A stretch of DNA of 11,652 nt from Bacillota bacterium (GTDB lineage: Bacteria; Bacillota; Clostridia; Lachnospirales; Lachnospiraceae): NCBI GenBank assembly GCA_023411215.1, contig JAEYOY010000029.1:1-11652 (forward strand), written 5' to 3'. Below the pieces are notes generated by a model. That model saw nothing but the letters and a program-made list of their open reading frames with translations. It did no database searches and had not been told where the DNA came from. Shown in pieces: positions 1 to 5,703 of the stretch (the stretch's first letter is position 1; each line of letters opens with the position of its first letter). A program made the translations under genes and the position numbers.

Positions 1-2
1 GT

Positions 3-368
3 CTTATGGAAAGTATGCTAGTGTTAGGCGGTAAAGTAGTGTTTGCTGCACTAAGCCGTAAAATGTTGGATTTCTATGAAGCAACGACTGCGGACCTGGA
101 TGGTATTATCGATCAATTGCGTGTTACGAAGGGCGCTGAGGTTGCAATCTTCATCTATGAAACCTTGCCGCATGAATTTAAGGTGAGCATGAGATCCAAC
201 GGCGAGGTAAATGTCAGTAAAATTGCAGTTTATTTTGGCGGTGGAGGACATATCAAAGCTGCAGGCTGTACGTTGCACGGTTCGGTGCATGATGTGATTA
301 ATAATATTACTGCACATATTGAAGTGCAATTGAAGGAAATAGAAAGCTCTAATAATCAGCTTTCATAA
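3..368 (+). CDS. nrnA: NrnA-type oligoribonuclease / pAp phosphatase (DHH family), 3' end only
   Basis: This is the C-terminal part of a DHH-DHHA1 phosphoesterase. The frame is open to the left window edge, so the start is outside; the ATG at 6 is probably an internal Met because the family is usually about 310-330 residues and only about 121 are here. The diagnostic DHHA1 element GGGGHIKAAG lies about 35 residues before the C-terminus and binds the nucleotide substrate; a preceding IFIYET...KVSMRS segment is also typical. The catalytic DHH half is missing from the window. Family members degrade 2-5-nt RNAs and dephosphorylate 3'-phosphoadenosine 5'-phosphate in the cytoplasm. The location just before truB matches the usual rbfA-nrnA-truB order in Firmicutes. 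The stop codon overlaps the truB ribosome binding site. Confidence 0.9.
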   Translation, partial: LMESMLVLGGKVVFAALSRKMLDFYEATTADLDGIIDQLRVTKGAEVAIFIYETLPHEFKVSMRSNGEVNVSKIAVYFGGGGHIKAAGCTLHGSVHDVINNITAHIEVQLKEIESSNNQLS

Positions 369-382
369 GGAGTGCCAATTTG
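366..382 (+). promoter_or_regulatory. truB ribosome binding site overlapping the nrnA stop, with TTG start
   Basis: The sequence TAAGGAG contains both the nrnA stop (TAA, 366-368) and the truB Shine-Dalgarno core AAGGAG (367-372). Seven bases later comes TTG at 380. No ATG in frame fits: residues 2 onward (FDGIINVYKEKG) already match the TruB N-terminus. Termination and initiation on the same site suggests translational coupling (inference). Confidence 0.75.
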
Positions 383-1282
383 TTTGACGGGATCATTAAT
401 GTTTATAAAGAAAAAGGATATACCTCTCATGATGTTGTAGCAAGGATGAGAGGTATCTTAAAAATGAAAAAAATCGGTCATACAGGGACCCTGGATCCCG
501 AGGCAGAAGGAGTCTTGCCGGTATGCGTCGGTAAAGCGACTAAGCTGGTGGATCTGATTACCGATAAGGACAAAACCTATAGGGCTGTATGTAAATTAGG
601 AATTACCACAGACACACAGGATATGACGGGTAAAGTGCTAAAGACTGCAGAGGTTGATATCAATTCAGTAGAACTGGAAAAGGTGATTAGCAGCTACATA
701 GGAGAATACCTACAGCTTCCACCCATGTTTTCTGCTATTAAGGTGGATGGAAAGAAGTTATATGAGTTGGCCAGATTAGGGAAGGAAATTGAACGTGATA
801 GACGCCTTGTTATCATCAGAAATATCAGCCTTATTGATTATAATCCCGATGAACAGGAATTCACGGTAATTGTAGAATGCGGAAAAGGTACCTATATACG
901 GACTCTACTTCATGATATTGGTGAGACTCTGGGGTGTGGAGCTGCGATGAAGAGTCTGCTGCGTACCGAAGTTGGTGCTTTTCGGGTAGAAGAAGCATTA
1001 AAGCTTTCCGAGATTGAGGCACTGGTTCGGGAGGACAAGCTGCAAGCTCATATTGTAACAATTGATGAGGTTTTTTCACATTATCCTAAGCTTGTAGTAG
1101 CTAGTGAATTTAATAGATTAATCTATAATGGTAATATATTTACTCTGGAGCATGTACAATTGCCGCCTCAGGAGGCGGTGGCGGATATGGTCCGTGTATA
1201 TGATAGTGAGGAGCATTTTATAGGTTTATACGTATACTTAAGTGAATTGAAAGTGTATAAGCCGATAAAGATGTTCTTATAA
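380..1282 (+). CDS. truB: tRNA pseudouridine(55) synthase TruB
   Basis: TruB converts U55 in the T-loop of tRNAs to pseudouridine. The 300-residue product has the family's normal length. The N-terminus (GIINVYKEKGYTSHDVV) is followed by the catalytic motif GHTGTLDPEAEGVLPV, with catalytic aspartate at residue 39. Further TruB landmarks are KTYRA near residue 75, PPMFSAIKVDGKKLYELAR near 115-130, and CGKGTYIRTLLHDIG near 170-185. The C-terminal part (about 230-300) is the less conserved RNA-binding tail. The TTG start is chosen because AAGGAG sits seven bases upstream and the conserved N-terminus begins immediately. The gene lies between nrnA and ribF, a standard order in Clostridia and Bacilli, and is presumably transcribed from a promoter left of the window. 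Confidence 0.96.
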   Translation: MFDGIINVYKEKGYTSHDVVARMRGILKMKKIGHTGTLDPEAEGVLPVCVGKATKLVDLITDKDKTYRAVCKLGITTDTQDMTGKVLKTAEVDINSVELEKVISSYIGEYLQLPPMFSAIKVDGKKLYELARLGKEIERDRRLVIIRNISLIDYNPDEQEFTVIVECGKGTYIRTLLHDIGETLGCGAAMKSLLRTEVGAFRVEEALKLSEIEALVREDKLQAHIVTIDEVFSHYPKLVVASEFNRLIYNGNIFTLEHVQLPPQEAVADMVRVYDSEEHFIGLYVYLSELKVYKPIKMFL

Positions 1283-1376
1283 CCCATAATTAAGCGAAGC
1301 TAGAGATAACGGGAATAGAGCTCGCATGATTATGTGACGATGAACATGAGATGGTCTGCAAATCTTGGAGGATACT

Positions 1377-2297
1377 ATGGAATATGTAGCCGGAAATACA
1401 GATTTTATATATAAGAATACAGCAATCACTCTTGGCAAGTTTGATGGTCTTCATCTGGGCCATATGGAATTGATCAACCGAGTGGTAGCTTTGAAACAAC
1501 GAGGCCTAACTGCCGTAATGTTTAGTTTTTTGATGCACCCTGGTAATCTATTCTCCGATAAGGAATTTGAGCTCATTTATCCTGAGGAAGAGAAAGTGGC
1601 TAAGCTTAATCATTCGGGTATCGATGTGCTTATCTCTTATCCCTTCACAGAGAAAACCAGATCTATGGAGCCGGAGGATTTTATCAAGGATATTTTAGTT
1701 GGACAATTGGATGTGAAGGTAATCGTGGTAGGCAAGGATTTTCGCTTTGGTTATAAGGCTAAGGGAGATGTTGACTTACTGAAGCAATACGAAGATGTCT
1801 ATGGATATCAGGTAATTGCGATTGAGAAGAGAACTTGGAAGAGTGATGTGATCAGCAGCACTGCTATTCGGAAAGCAATCAAGCAGGGAGATATCGAAGC
1901 AGCAAATGCAATGCTTGGAACTCCTTATACCCTTCGTGGAGAGGTTATGCATGGAAGACGGATTGGCCGTACCATTGGTATACCAACCACGAATCTTATC
2001 CCCCCATCCTCAAAGCTGTTACCGCCCTGCGGCGTCTATGTATCAAAAACGCTAATTGATGGTAGCTTTCATGACGGAGTAACAAACATTGGATATAAAC
2101 CAACGGTAGGAGAAGAGAAATATATCGGAGCCGAGACCTATATCTTCGATTTTGATGGAGATCTGTATGGTGAGATAATTGAAGTTGAATTGTTATACTA
2201 TATGCGACCCGAATTAAAATTCGATTCCTTAGAAGAACTGGTTATCAAAATGAGGGAAGATGTTATTATAGCTAAAAATTACCTAAAAACCATATAA
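1377..2297 (+). CDS. ribF: bifunctional riboflavin kinase / FAD synthetase RibF
   Basis: RibF phosphorylates riboflavin to FMN and adenylates FMN to FAD. The 306-residue product shows both halves. The N-terminal FAD synthetase (about 1-180) has the nucleotidyltransferase motif GKFDGLHLGH (20-29), VVGKDFRFGYKAKGD (117-131) and ISSTAIR (159-165). The C-terminal riboflavin kinase (about 183-306) has GRTIGIPTTN (197-206; the Thr-Asn pair binds Mg/ATP), GVTNIGYKPTVG (234-245), ETYIFDFDGDLYG (253-265) and the closing KFDSLEELV helix. The start is ATG 1377, with GGAGG at 1367-1371 five bases upstream; the TTG at 1365 in the same frame overlaps that ribosome binding site and is unlikely. The 94-base gap after truB shows no clear terminator, so cotranscription is likely. 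No FMN riboswitch is visible. Confidence 0.95.
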   Translation: MEYVAGNTDFIYKNTAITLGKFDGLHLGHMELINRVVALKQRGLTAVMFSFLMHPGNLFSDKEFELIYPEEEKVAKLNHSGIDVLISYPFTEKTRSMEPEDFIKDILVGQLDVKVIVVGKDFRFGYKAKGDVDLLKQYEDVYGYQVIAIEKRTWKSDVISSTAIRKAIKQGDIEAANAMLGTPYTLRGEVMHGRRIGRTIGIPTTNLIPPSSKLLPPCGVYVSKTLIDGSFHDGVTNIGYKPTVGEEKYIGAETYIFDFDGDLYGEIIEVELLYYMRPELKFDSLEELVIKMREDVIIAKNYLKTI

Positions 2298-2300
2298 AGT

Positions 2301-2346
2301 GGGGAGGTTATGATGAACCAGTCCATGACCTCTCTATTGTCATTGT
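2301..2346 (+). terminator. terminator-like hairpin after ribF
   Basis: GAGGTTATG (2304-2312) pairs with CATGACCTC (2324-2332), with one G-U pair and an 11-base loop. Three more pairs, two of them wobble, extend the base. The following ATTGTCATTGTTT is T-rich but not a clean T-run, so this may be a weak intrinsic terminator or only an RNA structure. Confidence 0.45.
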
Positions 2347-2431
2347 TTGACGGACAGATTTCTGTTTTATCTGCTTAATAAAGAACTTCTATGTTCTGTT
2401 TAAGCTCACGAATCAGGAAGCTGTCCGTTAA
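2347..2431. repeat. nested inverted repeat between ribF and the ABC operon
   Basis: The outer arms TTGACGGACAG (2347-2357) and CTGTCCGTTAA (2421-2431) pair over 11 bases with one G-U. Inside them GCTTAA (2373-2378) pairs with TTAAGC (2400-2405), and within that AGAAC (2382-2386) pairs with GTTCT (2393-2397). There is no T-run after the outer stem, so it is not a plain terminator. It could be a structured RNA, or a small remnant of a mobile element with inverted ends. The rest of the 2298-2643 gap is AT-rich, holds the probable promoter of the next operon, and shows no convincing gene; the short frame at 2310-2378 lies on the hairpin and has no family signal. Confidence 0.5.
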
Positions 2432-2562
2432 TCTGTGTTATGGGTCGTATTATGCTCCTCTTGAAGAAGTATTTACTTTCCGGCCTCTTTTTCGAATATA
2501 AGCAATGAATTATTAAAGAATAGGCTATTTGATTATAAAATAATTAAAAAATTGGAAAATGC

Positions 2563-2591
2563 TTTTACGAAGAATGAAAATATTGTATACT
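2563..2591 (+). promoter_or_regulatory. possible promoter of the ABC exporter operon
   Basis: TATACT at 2586-2591 is a good -10 candidate, but the -35 at 17-base spacing (TTTTAC, 2563-2568) is poor. It lies about 50 bases before the ATG at 2644 in AT-rich DNA. An operon start is expected here because of the hairpins after ribF. Confidence 0.35.
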
Positions 2592-2643
2592 ATAGAAGAT
2601 TTAGCGTAGCCTTTATTTAACAAAAGTTGACGGGGGTAGAAAA

Positions 2644-3408
2644 ATGTTACAAGTTAATCAAGTTACAAAGAAATATGGGAAGTTGATAGCCAATGATCAG
2701 ATCAGCTTCAATATCAATTCTCAGGAGATATCCATTCTTCTGGGACCCAACGGTGCAGGTAAATCGACGATAATCAAGTGCATTGCCGGTTTACTTAAAT
2801 TTGAAGGCAGTATATTAATTAACGGAAGTGAAAATAAATCCATACAGGCAAAGAGAGACTTGGGTTATATTCCCGAGATTCCAGCTTTATATGATATGCT
2901 TACCGTATGGGAGCATATGGAGTTTATCGCAAGAGCTTATTCCTTGCATAATTGGAAGGAACGTGCCGAAGATTTGCTTACCCGCTTTGAGCTTGACGAT
3001 AAGAAGAAGAAACTAGGAAATGAATTATCCAAGGGTATGCAGCAAAAGGTCAGTATTTGCTGTGGTCTGTTACCGGAACCCAAGGTAATTATGTTTGATG
3101 AGCCATTGGTTGGCTTGGATCCTCATGCTATTAAGGAATTAAAGAAGCTGTTTGTGGAGCTTCGCAGTCAGGGAGCTTCCATCCTGATCAGTACCCATAT
3201 GCTGGACAGTGTGGAGGAATTCTGGGATAGTACCAATATAATGATTAACGGTAAGATAGCAGCAAGAAGAACCCGTAAGGAAATCGAAGGCTCCGGTGAA
3301 GATCTGGAGGCATTATTCTTTAAGATTACGGAGGGTGAAAAGGAAGAACAGAAAGCTGCTTCTCTGGCAAAAATAACAACTGACACAGAGGCGGAAGGAG
3401 AGAGGTAA
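2644..3408 (+). CDS. ABC transporter ATP-binding protein
   Basis: This is a 254-residue cytoplasmic ABC ATPase that should energise the permease encoded next. Visible motifs in order: Walker A GPNGAGKST (34-42), GYIPEIPALYDMLT in the Q-loop region (74-87; Glu occupies the usual Gln place, as in many CcmA-like exporter ATPases), signature LSKGMQQK (128-135), Walker B VIMFDEP (148-154), D-loop GLDP (157-160) and switch His185. All catalytic residues are present. The last 40 or so residues are a charged Glu/Lys-rich tail with no recognised domain. The ribosome binding site is the G-run at 2632-2636. Only two bases separate its stop from the permease start, so the two genes form one operon. The CcmA/YhaQ-like subgroup argues for export, but the substrate cannot be told from sequence. 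Confidence 0.93.
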   Translation: MLQVNQVTKKYGKLIANDQISFNINSQEISILLGPNGAGKSTIIKCIAGLLKFEGSILINGSENKSIQAKRDLGYIPEIPALYDMLTVWEHMEFIARAYSLHNWKERAEDLLTRFELDDKKKKLGNELSKGMQQKVSICCGLLPEPKVIMFDEPLVGLDPHAIKELKKLFVELRSQGASILISTHMLDSVEEFWDSTNIMINGKIAARRTRKEIEGSGEDLEALFFKITEGEKEEQKAASLAKITTDTEAEGER

Positions 3409-3410
3409 GC

Positions 3411-5012
3411 ATGAAGGCATTATCTTATTTGATGATTACCCGCTTTAAGAATCGTATTCTTTCCCTTAAAAAGAAGCCTGCTTTACTCGTATTATACATC
3501 ATCATATTAGCCTTCGTGGTGTTCTCGGTTGTTGCATTGCTTGTTTTTAGCGAAGATGCGAAGCAAATGAGCTTTGCAGACGATCGAATCTTATCGTTAA
3601 TTTTATCGGGTCTGGGATTATTATATTTGTGGATTTTTGCAAATACCGGTTTATCAACTGGTTCGAGTCTGTTCACGATGCCGGATATAGGTTTATTGTT
3701 TGTAGCACCGATTTCCTCTAAGAAGATATTGTTTTATGGATTAATCAGTACCTTAGGGAAATCCTTGTTAGGATCTTTATTCATTTTCTATCAGATCGGG
3801 AATCTGAAATCAAACTTTGGATATGGTTTTAAGGAAATATTTGCCCTGTTCCTGATTTTTGCACTGATGATTTTATTCTGCCAGCTGCTGTCCATTGGAA
3901 TCTATATCTTTTCCAACGGTAACCCGAATCGAAAGAGACTGGTTACGATACTGTTATATTCCTTGTTTGGTGTTGTTTTGGTAGGTGTATTAGCAGTACA
4001 GAAGCAGGAGCAGGCAGGAATTTGGCAAGCCTTTATCGGCCTGATGGACCAGAGCTGGTTCGGTTATGTACCGGTTGCAGGCTGGGTAACAATGTTCTTC
4101 CAAGGAGTTGTTCAGAATTCTCTGCCGATGGTCCTCATTCCGTTAATGTTATTCTTTGTCTTTGGAGGAATGATCGTATCACTGCTTACGATGGGGGCAG
4201 CTGATTATTATGAGGATGTTCTGGTATCGACAGAGACGACCTTCAATACGTTGAATGCTGCCAAAGAAGGTAGGAGTGTCCCGAAAGCAAGCAGAAAGAA
4301 AATAAAAATAAAGGAAAATGAACAGGGGATTAGGCATGGAGCCGGAGCGAATACCTTCTTATACAAGCATATTCTTGAGATGAGAAGAAAGAGCAGAATT
4401 ATCTTTGCGGATAGCTACACTATTTTTCTAATGCTTGGTGCTGGTGTAGCAGGGTATTATTTCAACCGATTAGATGCTCCCTCTGCAGCAACTTATGGAG
4501 TTTTGGGAATGGCCATCTATGTACAATTTATCTTTTCTATGATGGGAAGGCTGAAGGTGGAGTTAACCAAACCATATATTTACCTTATACCGGAAAAGTC
4601 GATAAAGAAGATATTTGCAGCCTCACTAACCTCTTTCATGAAACATGGGATTGATGGCGTGCTGTTATTTCTGGTATTGGTGATAATGGGAGGGACGGAT
4701 CCGCTAACTGGTTTGTTCTCAGCCATCGCCTATACTTCCTCCGGTGCAGTATTTGTTGCTCTGACAATTCTATTTCAGAGAGTATTGGGTGGTCAGCCGA
4801 ACAAGCTGGTTCAGTCAATTTTAGTTCTGGGCTTACTCTTAATTATCATGGGACCGGCAATTGCTGCTACTGTGATTACCGCTATAATGCTACCGACATC
4901 ATTGATATTCTTGTGTACATTGCCTTTTTCCGTATTTTGCTTTGCGATTACAGGCGTTGTGTTCTTGGCTTGTGGTAATTTGATTGATAAATCGGAATAC
5001 ACCGGAAAATAG
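3411..5012 (+). CDS. ABC exporter permease, large polytopic membrane protein
   Basis: This 533-residue integral membrane protein is the partner of the upstream ATPase. It opens with a basic amphipathic stretch (KNRILSLKKK) and then roughly ten to twelve hydrophobic segments, in two blocks: about residues 24-47, 60-80, 100-125, 140-170, 175-197 and 225-260, and after a hydrophilic loop about 335-380 and 405-525. The loop (about 268-325) is rich in Lys/Arg/Glu and probably cytoplasmic. Overall it resembles the 'putative ABC exporter' permease group that pairs with CcmA-like ATPases; this assignment is by general likeness, not by a short motif. The ribosome binding site lies inside the 3' end of the ATPase gene (GGAG/GAGAGG, 3397-3405). 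Substrate unknown; peptides, lipids or drugs are all possible. Confidence 0.82.
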   Translation: MKALSYLMITRFKNRILSLKKKPALLVLYIIILAFVVFSVVALLVFSEDAKQMSFADDRILSLILSGLGLLYLWIFANTGLSTGSSLFTMPDIGLLFVAPISSKKILFYGLISTLGKSLLGSLFIFYQIGNLKSNFGYGFKEIFALFLIFALMILFCQLLSIGIYIFSNGNPNRKRLVTILLYSLFGVVLVGVLAVQKQEQAGIWQAFIGLMDQSWFGYVPVAGWVTMFFQGVVQNSLPMVLIPLMLFFVFGGMIVSLLTMGAADYYEDVLVSTETTFNTLNAAKEGRSVPKASRKKIKIKENEQGIRHGAGANTFLYKHILEMRRKSRIIFADSYTIFLMLGAGVAGYYFNRLDAPSAATYGVLGMAIYVQFIFSMMGRLKVELTKPYIYLIPEKSIKKIFAASLTSFMKHGIDGVLLFLVLVIMGGTDPLTGLFSAIAYTSSGAVFVALTILFQRVLGGQPNKLVQSILVLGLLLIIMGPAIAATVITAIMLPTSLIFLCTLPFSVFCFAITGVVFLACGNLIDKSEYTGK

Positions 5013-5038
5013 AGAAGGAAATTGGTGACTAAAGTGAT

Positions 5039-5092
5039 GGGATGAGTTTGATCAATATTTCCAAAATCATTGATCAAACTCATTCTGTTACA
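5039..5092 (+). terminator. long hairpin closing the ABC operon
   Basis: ATGAGTTTGATCAAT (5042-5056) pairs perfectly with ATTGATCAAACTCAT (5069-5083) across a 12-base loop, and G-C/G-U pairs extend the base to 5039/5086. The stem is AT-rich and followed only by TCTGTTAC, a weak U-tract. A terminator or a transcript-stabilising 3' hairpin fits the position between permease and rpsO. Confidence 0.6.
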
Positions 5093-5158
5093 TTACTGGA
5101 TAGGGGTATGAACAGTAACGAAAATTGTCTTAACATTTGCAATAATTCCAAAAAAATG

Positions 5159-5187
5159 TTTACAATTAGTTTATAGTATGTTATTAT
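5159..5187 (+). promoter_or_regulatory. sigma-A promoter of rpsO
   Basis: TTTACA (5159-5164), a 17-base spacer and TATTAT (5182-5187) form a near-consensus housekeeping promoter. The predicted start near 5195 gives a leader of about 80 bases before the rpsO ATG. Confidence 0.75.
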
Positions 5188-5204
5188 ACCATAGTGATAA
5201 TCAG

Positions 5205-5250
5205 CCAATACTCAGAATTTGGACACTCCGACCTTCTTCTTAGTATTAGG
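5205..5250 (+). promoter_or_regulatory. folded rpsO leader, candidate S15 autoregulatory site
   Basis: CCAATACT (5205-5212) pairs with AGTATTAGG (5242-5250) with one bulged A. Inside, TTGG (5219-5222) pairs with CCGA (5227-5230) around ACACT, and AGAA can pair with TTCT. rpsO leaders in several bacterial groups fold into structures bound by S15 to repress its own translation. The position fits such a role; that this fold does it is inference. Confidence 0.4.
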
Positions 5251-5276
5251 CGTTTCAACGAAAGGAGAATTATACA

Positions 5277-5543
5277 ATGATTAGCAAAGAGAAAAAACAG
5301 GAAATCATCAAGAATTTCGGTAGAACACCTGAGGATACAGGATCTCCGGAGGTTCAAATCGCACTTTTATCAGAAAGAATTAACGAGTTAACAGAGCATT
5401 TGAAGAGCAATAAGAAGGATCATCATTCCAGAAGAGGTCTTCTTAAGATGGTTGGACAAAGAAGAGGTTTACTTGAGTACTTAAAGAAAACTAACATTGA
5501 GGGTTATCGTACACTCATCGAGCGTTTAGGTTTAAGAAAATAG
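5277..5543 (+). CDS. rpsO: 30S ribosomal protein S15 (uS15)
   Basis: S15 is a primary 16S rRNA-binding protein that organises the central domain of the 30S subunit. The 88-residue product has the standard length for the family. Hallmarks are FGRTPEDTGSPEVQIALLSERI (about 14-35), the LTEHLK...HHSRRGLLKMVGQRRGLLEYLK core (about 38-70) containing the rRNA-contacting His-His-Ser-Arg-Arg region, and the ending YRTLIERLGLRK. AAAGGAG lies nine bases before the ATG. The gene has its own promoter and a strong terminator, so it is monocistronic here. In many Firmicutes rpsO directly precedes pnp; in this window a MATE gene follows instead, and the upstream ribF is separated by an ABC operon. Confidence 0.98.
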   Translation: MISKEKKQEIIKNFGRTPEDTGSPEVQIALLSERINELTEHLKSNKKDHHSRRGLLKMVGQRRGLLEYLKKTNIEGYRTLIERLGLRK

Positions 5544-5565
5544 TAAGAATCTAACTTGAATTATG

Positions 5566-5612
5566 CTGTCCCATGTTATAGCCATTTAGTGCTCACATGG
5601 GACAGTTTTTTT
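5566..5612 (+). terminator. strong Rho-independent terminator of rpsO
   Basis: CTGTCCCATGT (5566-5576) pairs perfectly over 11 bases with ACATGGGACAG (5595-5605), followed directly by seven T residues (5606-5612). Confidence 0.95.
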
Positions 5613-5634
5613 GTAGCTATTGACTAATATTTAA

Positions 5635-5662
5635 TTGTTCATAAACGGAGGTTTATGAACAA
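5635..5662. promoter_or_regulatory. perfect 28-base palindrome ahead of the MATE gene (operator or RNA hairpin)
   Basis: TTGTTCATAAAC (5635-5646) and GTTTATGAACAA (5651-5662) are exact inverted repeats separated by GGAG (5647-5650). As DNA it has the size and symmetry of a dimeric repressor operator, for example of the MarR or TetR type that often controls efflux genes. As RNA it would be a 12-bp stem whose loop is a Shine-Dalgarno core and whose 3' arm holds the ATG at 5655. It lies 42 bases before the MATE start and ten bases after a TTGACT (5620-5625) that could be a -35 box, although no good -10 accompanies it. Symmetry is seen directly; function is inferred. Confidence 0.6.
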
Positions 5663-5702
5663 GGGTGCATGTGTTTTTCGGTGCAGGGGAAGAGGGGTAT
5701 AA
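5655..5702 (+). CDS. possible 15-residue leader peptide of the MATE gene
   Basis: ATG 5655 follows GGAGG (5647-5651) by three bases and opens a 15-codon frame, MNKGACVFRCRGRGV, ending at TAA 5700-5702, one base before the MATE ATG at 5704. The start lies inside the 3' arm of the palindrome. The Arg/Gly/Cys-rich peptide has no family signal; if translated, it could couple or attenuate translation of the exporter. The short ribosome-binding-site spacing and tiny size mean it may be chance. Confidence 0.3.
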   Translation: MNKGACVFRCRGRGV

Positions 5703-5703
5703 T

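Noticed and set aside
1283..1376. Possible FMN riboswitch upstream of ribF
   Set aside because: The gap is only 94 bases and shows none of the conserved RFN segments or a multi-helix fold; ribF here appears cotranscribed with truB.
2310..2378. Small frame (MMNQSMTSLLSLFDGQ...) after ribF
   Set aside because: It lies on the terminator-like hairpin and inverted repeat, is only 22 codons and has no recognisable family; the GGAGG before it is explained by the hairpin stem.
5665..5703. Earlier in-frame ATG (5665) for the MATE protein
   Set aside because: It lacks a spaced ribosome binding site and adds 13 residues unlike the family N-terminus, whereas ATG 5704 has AGAGGGG six bases upstream.
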